DNA from: Sporothrix humicola
Taxonomy: Eukaryota; Ascomycota; Sordariomycetes; Ophiostomatales; Ophiostomataceae
Direction of reading: 5' to 3'
Length of the DNA stretch: 64,000 nucleotides
NCBI GenBank assembly: GCA_021396245.1
Contig: WNYE01000120.1
Span: 34,761-98,760, forward strand
The translations under genes were made by a program, and so were the position numbers. The notes under the pieces were generated by a model, which worked only from the letters and a program-made list of their open reading frames with translations, was not told the DNA's origin and searched no databases. Of the stretch, positions 11,681-22,979 are shown piece by piece. Each line of letters opens with the position of its first letter. Position 1 is the stretch's first letter.

Positions 11681-13330
11681 ATGATCATGGAGCGGCAGGG
11701 CCCCGGCTCCGGCCTGAGCTCTGGCTCCGACTCTTCACCACTAGCTGCCGCTTTCAAGGCCGCCCTGAACATCGACACCGCCCTCGCCCGCCGTGAAGCG
11801 CTCTACACGGCCAACCTCACGCCCGAACAGCTCGCCCAGCTCGACCTCTCCAACAAGTCCTCGCTCGAAGCCATGGTCACGGTCGTCTCTGCCATTGCCA
11901 TGGCCCTCATCACATCGACGGTCATTCTGCGGCTAACAGTCCGTCGATACTCGGTCGGCCGTTTCTTTTTGGACGACTACCTGGTGATCCTCGCGTCCAT
12001 CTTCACCCTCGTGGTCTGCTCCGTGGTCATTGCCGCCACAAAGTATGGCCTCGGCCAGCACGTCTGGAACCTGGATTTCAGCACCATCTTGGACCAGATC
12101 AAGGTCTGCATCCAGCTCATGTTTGTCGCCAACATTTTCTATGCGGCCGCCATTGCGTTCACCAAATTGTCGATTATCGCGTCGTACCTGCACATCTTTG
12201 CCCCGCGCGGCCTGCTGAAGACGACGCTCTACGCGACGGGCGCCGTCACGATCGGTCTGGGCCTGGCGTCGGTGCCGGCCACGATTTTCGAGTGCATCCC
12301 CGTGGCCGGCGCCTGGTCGCTCGACCCCAATGCGCACTGCTACACGTTTGTCAATTTCCTGTACGCGAGCACGGCCATCAATGTCACGACGGACCTGATC
12401 CTGTGCATCGTGCCGATCCCGCTGTTTTGGAAGCTGCAGCTGCCGCAGCGCCAAAAGATTATGATCTCGGTGCTCTTCTTCCTCGGTGGATTGTAAGTGA
12501 CGACCTCCAGACGAGATTGATATGAATACCATCCCGACTAACAGACCAGCGCCTGCATCGCCTCCATCATCCGACTGGCCTACCTCCACCTCCTCTACGA
12601 CCCCGTCGACGTGACGTGTAAGACCACCTCCCCATGTCTGTTTCTTTTTTTTTTTTTCGTTGAATCGACGAACCCTAACAAAACAGACGACCTCGTCTCG
12701 TCCGTCATGTGGACCATTGCCGAGTGCACAATCGGCATCGTCTGCGTCTCCCTGCCGCCCCTCCGCTCGCTCTTTGCCAAGTTCTGGCCGGGCGTCTTTG
12801 GCAATGTCAACAATGTCCACAGCAGCGCCGGCGGCAACAACGGCCTCGGCGCCAAATCGCCCATGTCTCCGCTGTCGCCGCACCATCCCTATGCCCGCCA
12901 GCCCAGCAACCCCATGAACACCATAAACACGCTGAACACCATTGGCAGCAACCGGCGCAGCGAGCGCAACAAGGACAGCAAGTCCGCCACCGACATTGTC
13001 ATGTCGTCGCTGCCGTCGCGGCACTCGCGGCACTCGCCCAACTCCCTGCACTCGTCCGACTACGACGATGATGTCGACGGCGATGTTGATGTCGACGACA
13101 CGAGCAGCCACGGCCGCTTGGCCAAGAGTCTGGAGGACGGCTCGACAGCATCGCCGTCGCCGCTCTCAACATCTCCCACGGCGCCTCCAGCCGTCGTCGT
13201 GTCAGAAAAACAAATGTCGCAAAGACGGCAAGACTTTGATGTCGATGTCGAGATGGGCATCGTGCAGAACCAAAACCAAAACCAAAACCAAAATTCGCCG
13301 AGGATAGACGCGTGGGCAAGGCATTCGTAA
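11681..13330 (+). CDS. Seven-TM rhodopsin-domain (PTH11-like) integral membrane protein
   Basis: Exons are 11681-12492, 12550-12617 and 12687-13330 (introns with GTAAGT and GTAAGA donors), giving 507 residues. The start is the ATG after ACAAC at 11681; a second in-frame Met lies two codons on. There are seven hydrophobic helices: MVTVVSAIAMALITSTVILR, DDYLVILASIFTLVVCSVV, then the third around FVANIFYAAAIAFTKLSII, and the last around SVMWTIAECTIGIVCVSLPP. The DDYL motif at helix 2 and the FECIPVAGAW motif after helix 4 are typical of the fungal rhodopsin-domain family. There is no N-terminal CFEM cysteine module, so it is not a classical PTH11. The cytoplasmic tail (about 190 residues) is Ser/Pro-rich and acidic, with an Asp-rich patch and a QN repeat near the end. 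Family membership suggests surface sensing; the ligand is unknown. Confidence 0.9.
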
Positions 13331-13785
13331 TGCTGTTGTTGCTTTTGATCTTTTTTTCTTTGTCCTGTCTTGTCTGTTTTTTGTTGACGTCCCCTTATGT
13401 CATACCCTCTTTTGTTGTCGTTTATTTCCATATTTCCATACTGTCATATCCCATACTCCTATGCATCTACATATGCATATTCTCTTTTGTACATACCTCT
13501 TCTTTTCTCATACACGAATAACAATGTTTCACGACTTGTCCCGGCTTATTCGACTTGCTCATCGCCGTCACCTGACACAAACGAAATCTGTCCACCGGAG
13601 TCAGGATGGCTTCGTCGAAAATTCAGAAGAATTTTCACATTTTCATAATGTGTGGTGGAGTGCTCGTGGCAAGTCTTTTGTGGCTTCCTCTTTTGGATTA
13701 ATGTGTCCGCGCGTTGGCTCCGACGGAAGGCGTGATTTCGTGATTTTGTGAACAGCTTTGCGAATAGTGTGAAAACGCCCGTATT

Positions 13786-13794
13786 TTATCTGAT
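13786..13794 (-). promoter_or_regulatory. Iron-type GATA factor site (ATCAGATAA)
   Basis: Minus-strand ATCAGATAA exactly matches ATCWGATAA, the consensus for the iron-repressive GATA factors SreA/SRE/Urbs1. It lies about 1.18 kb before the ferric reductase ATG. Confidence 0.55.
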
Positions 13795-13825
13795 TCACTC
13801 TTGGTGAGATCTCGGATCAGATTTT

Positions 13826-13834
13826 TTATCAGAT
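13826..13834 (-). promoter_or_regulatory. Iron-type GATA factor site (ATCTGATAA)
   Basis: Minus-strand ATCTGATAA is a second exact ATCWGATAA match, 40 bases (about four helical turns) from the first. A related ATCAGAT lies 12 bases before it on the plus strand. Confidence 0.55.
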
Positions 13835-14328
13835 CAACGCCTGACAGGCCAAGCGCTTGACTAGCAGACTTTTCAAGGATATTCTTTCTCCTCTCTCTCA
13901 TCGACGCCCTTCCAAGAACACCCCAAGAAAGACCAAGACCACGCCACGCCGAATCATTTCCCCTTGTTGCCTACGCGTGGTTTTTGGGGCAGCCAAAAGG
14001 ACCCAAAAAGAGTCAAAAAGGTGGGCAGAGGTGGGTTCAAGATAGCAAAAGACGGAGGTTGCTATCAATCAGTGTGTTTCTACTTGCAGTTTGGGACATT
14101 TTAGGGGCCTTTTGCGTGCATCGCGCTTGCCCCGGTTTCGGCCGCAATTACTCGTATTTACCGTTTTGGGGGGGTACTCCCCGCTGTCCGTGCTGTGTGT
14201 GGGTGCTGTGAGCGCTGTCGTTTATTGAAAAAACAGTGGAAAGTCGTAAAATCTGGGAAAGGGCAACCGCGGCTCTTTGCTCGTTTTTACGGTCTCACCC
14301 CCAAGAACCGGAAAGCCGCTGCAAGCCA

Positions 14329-14337
14329 ATCAGATAC
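14329..14337 (+). promoter_or_regulatory. Near-match GATA site (ATCAGATAC)
   Basis: Eight of nine bases match ATCWGATAA, overlapping a CCAAT box (GCCAATCAG). Confidence 0.3.
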
Positions 14338-14390
14338 GGGCTCCCGCGTCGTGTGTGGATCCTTGGCGGCCAATCATGGCAGACTGATGG

Positions 14391-14399
14391 ATCTGATAA
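14391..14399 (+). promoter_or_regulatory. Iron-type GATA factor site (ATCTGATAA)
   Basis: Exact plus-strand match to ATCWGATAA, 572 bases before the ferric reductase ATG and about 20 bases after a CCAAT box. Confidence 0.6.
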
Positions 14400-14970
14400 G
14401 ATGGAAATTCTTCACATTAGCGCCATTTCAAGGAGTCCGGAGGGGGCAAACGTGACGGACGGGAAAAGAGGGAAGGAACGGGATCCACGTTGCGGGAAGG
14501 GGACAGAAAGAGAGAACGACACGAGGAAACGAGGAGAGTGGTCTTGGGACGCACCTGCCACCACCACAAGACCTGCTTCACACCCTTCAGCGCCTGCCTC
14601 AGCACCTTCCATGCGCCTTCCTCAGCACCTGCCAACGCACCTGCCGTGAACGCCTTCAACGCCCTGATCGCACCTGCCTGCCCCCTCCGCCCTGAGCGGC
14701 ACCCTCTTGATCTCCTGCCTGTCGTTGTGTTTTCATCACCCCTGACTTGACTGGTCCCCCGCCGTTTTCTATTTTCTTGCCCATCCCTTTCTGTCTCTCC
14801 CGAACCCTTCTCTTTCTCCTCAAATTCGATGGCATCTGCATCGTCATAACACTTTTGGACGGGCGGCTTGTCTTTCAGGTCGCGAGAAATCATTTCTCAT
14901 GTCTCTTTTCAGTCTTGCGCCCTTTTCGGGTGCTTCTCCCACAAAATCACTCTCACAACAACCGCCCACC

Positions 14971-17900
14971 ATGAAGAGACGGAAAACCAGCAGCCGGGCA
15001 CTGCTGCCGTTCCTCCTTCTCGTCGCCGCCGCCTGGACAACCGCAGTCACAGCCCACGACGCTCACTCTCACAACGCTCACCAGGGCCTGCCACGACGCG
15101 ACATTATCGACGCCATCGACGACAGCATCGACAACAGTATCAGCGGCGACAGCAACGACCGCACAGCGTTACGACGCATTGGCTCCGGCCGGGCCCCTCC
15201 CGTCATCGTCCGCTCCGACCCGGAACTGTGTCTTCGCGGCTGCCAAATCGCTCTGAGGGAGCCGACCTTTGAAGATGTGCCCGCCAACGCCGGGTTCCAG
15301 TTCAAGGAATGCTACAGCCCGCTGATGCAAACGTCTCTGTTTTTGTGCCTCAACAACTACTGCTCCGACGGCCGCGGCGGTGACGGCAGCCTCGAGAAAC
15401 TCAACCGCACCTGCACGGCCATCCGCAATGAATCGCTCCCGTCGTTCGAAGGAACACTGGCCCAATACCCGCCCGACAAAGTCCTGACACTGCGGCGGCT
15501 GCAGCGTGCTGAGGCTATTGGAAGCACGTTCTTGTCGGAAGTTGTCGTCCTTTCAGAACAGCTGTACGAAAACTCGTACGACACGTTGGCGGACCTCAAA
15601 TACGTCCGCCTACACCACTTTAACTATGGGTGAGTCTCACTCCCAGGTATTAGTGAACATGACATGATTTAGTCACACATACTAATCCTTTAGAAACGCT
15701 GTGCTTTACTTCTGGCTTGTTGTCTGCTTGTACGGCACGGGCACCCACATTTACCAGAGCATCACCCAGAAGCTGCGTCACCGTCGCCGCAACCGTCTCA
15801 CACCGACCGTTGGCGACCGGATTGGTCGGTCGACTACTGGCTCGGGTTATGCGCTTGTCGACGAAGAAGACGACGACAATGACGAAGATCTCGATATCGA
15901 CGACCTCGACCCTGCCGGCGATGCAGCGTATGACCGGAAAGAGTACGGCCAGTCCGAAAGCAGCCTGACTCGCCGCCCACGTATCTGGACCCAGCGTCAC
16001 CTGTCCACGCCGGCGACCTTCGGCCAGCGTTGCTCCCAAGATTTCGGATGGTACACTGTCCCGCCGCGTGTGCAGTCTGTCACGCTCCTCATCTTCTGCA
16101 TCCTCAACATCGTTGCCTGTGTGCAAGGCTACCGCGTTTTTACGGGTAACATGTACTGGCCCTCCATCACGCAGCAGCTCCTGCGTTACGTCTCGGACCG
16201 CACAGGCATCGTCTCCTGGGCCAACTTCCCGCTCATCTGGATGTTCGGTATGCGCAACAACCTGCTGCTGTGGATGACCGGCTGGGACTTTGGCACCTAC
16301 AACAACTTCCACCGCTGGGTTGCCCGCATCGCCACCGTCCAGGCCATTGTCCACTCCATCGGCTACTCGGCCTTGGTCTGGTACGACGGCGGCTTCGTCA
16401 ACTTTATTCGCTGGTGGAGCCGCTTCTTCTGGTGGACTGGCGAAGTGGCCACGATCCTGATGTCGCTGCTGCTGGTCCTCTCCCTCTTCTGGATGCGCCG
16501 CAACGTCTACGAGATCTTCTTGATTGTCCACATTGTCTTCTCCATCTTCATCCTGTTTGGCATGCTTGCCCACGTCTCCATCTTCCACGGCGAATACGAC
16601 ATCTACTTCTGGGGCTGTCTCATCGTATGGGTCGCCGACCGTGCCATGCGAGCCCTTCGCATCGTTGCCTTCAACCCCCTGTTCTGGAAGACGCGTGCCC
16701 AGGCCACCTACGACCCGCAGTCCAACATTGTCCGTGTGGTCGTGCCCTACAACTCCAGCTTGTACCAGCCGCAGCCGGGTACCTACTACTACCTGCATGT
16801 GCTCAACGACAAGCGCTTCTGGGAGAGCCATCCATTCACCGTGGCCACTGTCACCTCACTCAACAAGAAGTTGGGTCTCAGTGCAGATGCCTCTGCGGCC
16901 TCGTCAATCGGTGGTGCTAAGCGGCGCCGCCGTTCGCCACCTCATGCCGTTGAGCTGGCCGACCAGTCTGATGCCCAGAGCGAGTCTGCACTGAGCGACA
17001 CTGAAGATGTTGGCGCAGACGTCGATGTCGATACTCCCACTACGGCTGAGCACAACATGTCTGAAAACGCTGGTCTGCTGTCAGGCTCAAACTACGGCGC
17101 CACCCGCTCTCACAACCCTTACCAATCCCCATCTCGCTCCAACCAACACCGCCCCTCGAGCAGCCACACGGCCGCCACCTCCCACTCCATTGCCTCTTCT
17201 GTTCCTCCCCCGGCCCACGCCGCCTCCGCCATGACCTTCCTTATCCGCCCCTACGACAGCTTTACCGGCCGGTTACGAGACAAGGCCGCTGCTGCCGCCA
17301 ATCCGGGCTACTCGTCGGTCGACTACTCGTCCGGCTACGCACCCGCTGGCCCTGCGCCCGCTTCTTTGAGAGTGCTTGTTGACGGTCCTTATGGCCACGC
17401 CCAGCGCTTTGATGACGACTATGACTCAATGCTTTTCGTTGTCGGTGGAAGTGGTATCGTTGTGCCTCTGTCACACCTCACGGGCATTGCCCGCGACCAC
17501 ACGCTGTCCATTGCGACAGCAGCCGGCCGTCGTCTCAAGAACATCCGCATTATCTGGGCCGTCCGCGAGGCCGCGTTTGCTGCCGATGTCCTCCGTGAAG
17601 ACTTGCAGAGCGTGTTTGGTGCCGACGAGAACGGCCTGACGGGCGGTACGCGCGTGACGCTTGACATTTACGTCACACAGTCGAAGCCTGTAGTTGTGGG
17701 CCCGGCTGATGACGATCAAGCCGAGGATGCCAACGGTGTGCGTGTCAGTCACGAGCGGCCGAGCAAGGATGTCGACCGGCCCCAGCTGCAAAACGATATC
17801 GTCTTTGACGAGCCCCTGCCGCGCCATCTGCGTGTCTTTTACTCTCGTCCAGATGTGCGCGGCGAAGTCGAGATTGCTGCCAGACGGGGCCGCAACCGGC

Positions 17901-18043
17901 CCGGTGCTGCCGACCGTAAACTGGCCGTTGTCGCCTGTGGTCCCGGTCGCATGGCTGACACGGCCCGCAAGGCTGTCGTCGATGTCCTGGGCAAGCGTGG
18001 CTCGGGCAATGTCGACTACTTGGAAGAGAGTTTCCAGTGGTAG
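14971..18043 (+). CDS. FRE-family ferric reductase / NADPH oxidase-type transmembrane reductase
   Basis: Exons are 14971-15629 and 15694-18043, giving 1002 residues. It likely reduces Fe(III) or Cu(II) outside the cell with cytosolic NADPH, feeding high-affinity iron uptake. A signal peptide (residues 1-29) leads into a cysteine-bearing extracellular domain (CLRGC, C..NNYC), as in fungal FRE proteins. The ferric reductase membrane domain carries two HX13H pairs for the two haems: about H426/H440 and H499/H513. HPFTVATV (about 599) is the FAD site. VVGGSGIVVPLSHL is the NADPH glycine-rich loop and VACGPGRMAD the C-terminal NADPH contact. About 120 low-complexity residues are inserted between the FAD motif and the NAD domain, and an acidic loop follows the first TM helix, which makes it longer than the usual 600-800 residues. 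The ATG follows CCACC, a good context. Regulation by an iron-responsive GATA factor is inferred from the upstream sites. Confidence 0.94.
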
Positions 18044-18653
18044 TCAATTCAAGTTTGAAGAGGGCGAAACACCAAAAGTACAACGTACGAATGTACATGT
18101 TTACGATGACCATTATGATTGCATTTCTCATTTATTTACTTTTTTCCCGTTTTATTATTCACCATTTAAGAACCCATCTGTTTGTTTTTAACTTTTTTTG
18201 TGCTTTTTATTTTTACCTATTTTTTTCTTGACCATACTAGACAGCCTTCTTATAGAAACTTTTAAAATACAAAACTTTTCAAAAGAATAACAGAAACCAA
18301 AATCCCAACTCCTCCAGATACTGGCGCGATAGGGATATCATTTACCAAATTCCAAAGGAAAAAGCACACAACTCCAATAGCCAAACAAACCATTACCTCC
18401 TCCATTACCAATATAATCTGACCAAAGGGCAAGACTTAAAACCAATAAGAAACCAAACGAAATCAAATGAAAACAACTCCAAAAACCATCCTAATTATTT
18501 CCAATCCAATACAAACTTGACAGGTGCAAGAGAAAAGAGGGTGGTAAACAAAACTCAAAAAGGAGAAATTAAACCCAGGACTCCAAACTCGTACACCTAA
18601 ACACCTGAAAACTCAAACACCTGAATACCACTAACCAATATGAATCACCTATC
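18044..18653. other. Intergenic region between convergent genes
   Basis: Shared 3' region of 610 bases. It is T-rich near 18180-18230 and then A-rich, with many AAAC/CCAA strings; nothing else is recognised. A-rich and T-rich tracts are expected for polyadenylation of two convergent transcripts. Confidence 0.6.
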
Positions 18654-21416
18654 TTACCATCTGGTGCTCACCCACTGGCCCTGATTGTTGCGCTTCTCAA
18701 TATGGGGGTCGGTCTCGTCCTCATTGTCGTCAACCTCTTTGTCATCGACCTTCTTGTCACTGCCCTTCTTACCATCGTCCTTGCCGTCAGTGAAGGTAGG
18801 CTTGCCGTGCGTGCCATGGGGGCCGGAGATGCGCCAGGGGACATGAAGGGGACGGCCAAGAGTGTCAACCCACTTCTTCTCAATCTCCACCATCGGTGCA
18901 GTGGTAGCCTCGGGCTCGGCCTCCTTGTTGTGGTTGTGGCCACCGACCGCCGAGAACACAGGCTCATTGGGATCGCGCGAGTAGTGCGGGTGGACATCCG
19001 GCGGGCCCTTAGCCCAGGGCGGGCCAGTGATCTTGGGCGTCGGGGCAGTATACTGGCCTGTGTAGCTGGCAGGGATAACTTTGGGGCCATCGTAGTCATC
19101 GTCAGTGGGAGGCTTCTTTTTCTTGTCTGCGTCCTGAACCTCCTCGACAGCTTCGGCAATGGGAGCCTCAGCAGCGACCTTAGGGGGGCCAGGGCGAGTA
19201 TCGGCCCTGCCATCCGTGGGCTTAGGAGGGAGGCTGGAGCCAAAGTGCAGAGGAGGCGGGATGTTGGCGTTATCAGCGCCCTCGGCGGCATTGACGTCAC
19301 GGGCAACAGGAGTAGGGGCAGCAGTCTCTGCACCGCCGTCTGTGCGCTGAACAGTCTTTGGCGGCCAAGGGTGGGTGGTGACAACAGGACCATGACCCAG
19401 CTCTGGTCCGGGCTTAGTCGTCACGACAGGGCCATGGCCAGCTCTGGAGTTCCACTCGGCATTATCTGCTTCCTCAACATCTCTGGCAGCGGCAGCAGGA
19501 ACGGTTGTGAACTTAGGATCAGCACCATCAGCAGTATGGATGGGCGGCCACCACCAGGGCTTGTGAGCCGTCACAACAACAGGTCCGTGGCCAGCTCTAG
19601 AGTTCCACTCTTCACCGTTGGCCTCGGCCTCACCGCGAGCAACCACCGCCGGGGTAGCAGAAGGATGATCACCCGTAGGATCGTAGTGCGGGTGCTTGTG
19701 GCGGTGATCGCCCGTCAGAGCAACCGAAGTACGATCACCAGGAGGGACGTATTGTGGGTCCTTGTGGTGCGGGTTCGTGGAACCTTCGGCAGAAGCGTCC
19801 TCGTCTCTGGCGATAGGAGCAGGCGAGCCAGTCTCGACAGGCTTTTCCTCGACGGCGGCAGCAACGGCTTCGGGCTTACCGCTGCCATTGGGCAGGCTGT
19901 CAGGAGGGTTCAGAATAGGCGGCAGGGGCTTGAGCGGCTTGGGCCAGCCAGTCCAGTGCCAAGGAGTCTTGACCGGGCCGTGGCCCCAAGTCTTCTGCCA
20001 GGACCAGGTCTCCTTAAGTTCCTCAGTGGGCGTCCCGGCTTCGTCGACAGCGGGAGTTGTGACAGGGGCTTCAGCATCATGAGCGACTTCAGGAGCAGCA
20101 GCAGCGGCCTCAACCTCAGGCTCAACCTCGCCACGGGGCACGTGCTGGTTGATGGGACGCGAGTAGAAGTGGAGATCATCGTGGTCAGGGTCCATGGACG
20201 GGAGAAGCTCAGAACCAGCTGCCTCAATGTTGGAGTCGGCCTCCCGGGCCGCGACTGTCTGTTTTGTGGTCTCCTGTGCCGGCGCAGCCATGTTAGCCTG
20301 GCCAGTGGCAGCCATAAATGCCTGGTCGACAGCGGCCTCAGCTTGTTGCTTGGCAGCGGCCCCAGCTTGTTCCTTGGCGGCGGCCTTAGCAGCAGCCATT
20401 TCAGCAAGTCTTTCGGCCTTCCATGCAGCGCGTCTGGCTTCAAAAGCCTTTCTGGCAGCACCGCGATCCTTGAGCACTTCATCGGGAATGTTGAAGCCCT
20501 CGTGCTTTCTACCGGACATGAGCTCTGGCCAGTGGGCACACTGGAACTCGATCTCGGCATAAGTTTTGTCATGGGCCAGACGAGGCGACACAAAGTGGTA
20601 TGCACCAGGGTCGTAGCCAAACGGATCCACGTACTCGTCGTCGAGAGCATCACGACGGGCAATGGTGGGAGGAGTAGCGGTCTCAGTGGGACCAGCAGCA
20701 GGAGCGGTCTCAGCAGGAGCGGCAGCATCGGCCTTAATAGGGCCTCCGCCAGGACGGAGACCGTGGACGGGGCCGCCACCAACGTTATGGGTAGGCGGGG
20801 GGCGCTCAACCTTGCCGTCCGGGCCGATGGTCACCGGTGGCACCTCGCGTTTGTTGGCATTCTTGCAGCCTGCGGCAAACATAAAGGTTGTGGCTGTGAA
20901 GATAGGAGTGCAGCTGTCGGTGCAAATGTAGTTTGACTTATAAACTGTCACGGTGGGAATGTTGGTGCAACACGCGGCAAGCCTAAACCTATTAGTATGC
21001 GAAAAGAAGAAGTAAACAAAAGGGCACCGGTACTGGTGAGTAACATACGAGCAGGGCAGAGTCGATGTGGTAGTAGTTGCAATTGGTTCGCCGTTGATAC
21101 GGCAGTACGTGGGGATCCCGCATGCCTCGGCACTGATGTGGCCAGACAGCTTGTCTGCCATGTCTGATAAGTTAGCAGGAGGAAATAAGGCTATCATTTT
21201 GATTATCATCGTGGAGCTTACTCTGGATGGTGTTCGTGGCTGTTGGGCACGCCTTGCATTGATCGGCTGGAGCAGCCAGACTGTTGTTGTTAGTTGATTT
21301 AATAGGGGGGAATAGGAGGCGATGACAGTGTCTATAGCATGGTATTGGAGACAGGGGAGATAAACATACACAGTGGCGGCAAAGCCGACGACGGCAAGGG
21401 CCGTGACGGTTTTCAT
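18654..21416 (-). CDS. Secreted ten-cysteine protein with long His/Pro/Trp-rich repeat region
   Basis: Function not recognised. Exons on the minus strand are 21416-21370, 21280-21222, 21163-21049 and 20982-18654, giving 849 residues. Each junction has a canonical donor (GTATGT, GTAAGC, GTATGT) and joins in frame; the splice restores a clean signal peptide (MKTVTALAVVGFAATVLAAP). Ten cysteines lie at 24-113 (C24, 27, 50, 56, 73, 78, 79, 94, 98, 113), so five disulfides are possible. The domain ends in NKR, a Kex2-like site. Next comes a Pro/Gly linker, an Ala/Lys/Glu helical stretch (KAERLAEMAAAKAAAKEQAG), and then about 450 disordered residues. These hold four GHGPV motifs followed by Trp/Pro strings (PWHWTGWPKP, HKPWWWPP, HPWPPK), HPHY units and several ARD/ARR sites. 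The tail is acidic and Lys-rich and ends EKRNNQGQWVSTRW. A wall-associated protein or a processed secreted precursor are both possible. Confidence 0.78.
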   Translation of the reverse strand: MKTVTALAVVGFAATVYVYLPCLQYHAIDTVIASYSPLLNQLTTTVWLLQPINARRAQQPRTPSRVSSTMIIKMIALFPPANLSDMADKLSGHISAEACGIPTYCRINGEPIATTTTSTLPCSYVTHQYRCPFVYFFFSHTNRFRLAACCTNIPTVTVYKSNYICTDSCTPIFTATTFMFAAGCKNANKREVPPVTIGPDGKVERPPPTHNVGGGPVHGLRPGGGPIKADAAAPAETAPAAGPTETATPPTIARRDALDDEYVDPFGYDPGAYHFVSPRLAHDKTYAEIEFQCAHWPELMSGRKHEGFNIPDEVLKDRGAARKAFEARRAAWKAERLAEMAAAKAAAKEQAGAAAKQQAEAAVDQAFMAATGQANMAAPAQETTKQTVAAREADSNIEAAGSELLPSMDPDHDDLHFYSRPINQHVPRGEVEPEVEAAAAAPEVAHDAEAPVTTPAVDEAGTPTEELKETWSWQKTWGHGPVKTPWHWTGWPKPLKPLPPILNPPDSLPNGSGKPEAVAAAVEEKPVETGSPAPIARDEDASAEGSTNPHHKDPQYVPPGDRTSVALTGDHRHKHPHYDPTGDHPSATPAVVARGEAEANGEEWNSRAGHGPVVVTAHKPWWWPPIHTADGADPKFTTVPAAAARDVEEADNAEWNSRAGHGPVVTTKPGPELGHGPVVTTHPWPPKTVQRTDGGAETAAPTPVARDVNAAEGADNANIPPPLHFGSSLPPKPTDGRADTRPGPPKVAAEAPIAEAVEEVQDADKKKKPPTDDDYDGPKVIPASYTGQYTAPTPKITGPPWAKGPPDVHPHYSRDPNEPVFSAVGGHNHNKEAEPEATTAPMVEIEKKWVDTLGRPLHVPWRISGPHGTHGKPTFTDGKDDGKKGSDKKVDDKEVDDNEDETDPHIEKRNNQGQWVSTRW

Positions 21417-22979
21417 GATTGATGTGATGATGCGATTGGATGCGGGAAATGTGGTGGGAGATGATGCGGATGGTGAGAAAAAGAAGAGGGGGGACAGAAA
21501 AGGAGGAAAAAAAGGGGGAAAGGGAGAGAAAGGGGGAAACAGAGAAAAGGTCAGGGGAAAGGGGAACATTAAAAGGCACAGGGGAAGGAAGGAGGGCCGG
21601 AAGGTGCGGCCGGCCAACAGACGACAACAAACATCACCGACGAGGCAGGAGCGACCTAGCAGAGCAAGAAGCGGGGGAAAACCAGACTACAGTGAAAATT
21701 TTGCGGCAAATAGTAAGGCATGAACATGTAGTGACCATCCTATTACAGCGCAAGATGCAGACTACGCGATGCGTACCTGCGCTGGTGATGCGCCCGTAGT
21801 ACGACGAAATAGGCGAGCCGGTGTAAGTCGGTTGCGTGCGAAGTTGCTTTGGAGCGATTTGATTGGCCGCCTAAATCTGGGGATGACTTACAGGGGGCTG
21901 TGTGCTGTGCGATAATAACTTTAGTCCCTAACTACAGGGCAAATAGGCGTGGAAAGCAAGCGAGGAAAGGGTGATGCTGACGCAGGGGAGCTGTAGGTTT
22001 ATCTTCCATTTGTTTCCAAAAAGCTTATTTCAGTTAAGCTTGACGCTATCCCTCTCATCCCTTCATCAGGCCTTGGTAGTCTCTTCTATCCCAGGACAAT
22101 CGTTCTACTGTATGATGCATACGATTCTCCGATGGCACAGTAGCTCAAGTAGCTACGATGCATCAACGTTCTAAAACACTTCATTACGTTCTCTTTCTGC
22201 ACATGTTGCTTCGTCTTTAGCTTTAAATTATTTATCATTTCTTTTGACTTTGATTTTTATACATCTATACAAGAGATCCGAGAGACCAACACAGTCCTCT
22301 CGTTGCCTCTGTCGTGCTGCTCTAATAACAGCAAAAGGAATAAACAGAAAATACATGCTTTTTATATATGCCAGTGTAATGCCAGGATGGAGATGTATGC
22401 AGAAGAGGGCGAAGCAAAAAAAAAAAACACAAAGAGAAAATCATCAACCAAAATGCACCATGCTCCGAAATGCACGAAATGCAGCTTTCCTTTCCCCCCT
22501 TTTTTTATCGCCACTTTCCTATCATTTTCCCATCCGCCTTTTCGAGATCCAGGTACCTCCTCATAAATCCAGACCGGCCGGTAGCTCACCAAAGTAGTTC
22601 CTGAAAAGCAGTGGGAGCTTACGCAGAGTGGTGTGCGGATACACCCCACGGCTAGCCGGGCCACCCCCAGGTTCCCCAGAGAGTCCAGACCAGCCCAAGG
22701 CACTGGCACCAAGGCATCCGACCGTCCCGGCCAACCAGAGATAAGGAAAAAGTAATAAGAGATGAAGCGAAGAGGAAAGAGACGAGTAAACCAAAAAAAA
22801 TCAGACCACCATTCGTAAAAACGCCACCGAGAAACGGATAAAATCATAATATACACATTAGAAGGGTAATAGGGGGAGGGAGATAGGGTAGAAGGCAGAT
22901 GAGTAGATTGCGGGGTAGATGTTGGGGACTGAAAGCGAGGCAGAAAGTGCCTGGCGGCCTTGCGGCCTTGCGGCCTGGC
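21417..22979. other. Intergenic region (promoter of the secreted repeat protein; 3' side of RPO41)
   Basis: A purine-rich stretch at 21470-21600 is the pyrimidine-rich leader of the minus-strand gene. Beyond 21900 there is mixed sequence with AT-richer blocks (22200-22350). No supported gene or RNA. Confidence 0.55.

Larger units (their letters stand above)
13331..14970. other. Promoter region of the ferric reductase gene
   Basis: This 1.64 kb stretch separates two tandem plus-strand genes. It has three exact ATCWGATAA sites and one near match (listed separately), two CCAAT boxes (14327 and 14370 areas), and a pyrimidine-rich stretch before the ATG (14750-14830). No credible coding frame was seen. 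Confidence 0.65.

Noticed and set aside
11933..13111. Minus-strand frame of 392 codons over the 7TM gene
   Set aside because: Antisense shadow that crosses both receptor introns; Arg/Val/Asp-rich without a domain.
15650..16831. Minus-strand frame of 393 codons over the ferric reductase
   Set aside because: Antisense of the haem-binding region, which is clearly coding on the plus strand.
13331..18043. Siderophore or iron-uptake gene cluster around the ferric reductase
   Set aside because: No NRPS, hydroxylase, permease or multicopper oxidase gene is next to it; only the reductase and its upstream sites support an iron link.
18702..20936. Plus-strand frame of 744 codons opposite the secreted repeat protein
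   Set aside because: It is the antisense of a GC-rich, stop-poor gene; it has no signal peptide or domain, whereas the minus-strand gene has introns, a signal peptide and an ordered Cys pattern.
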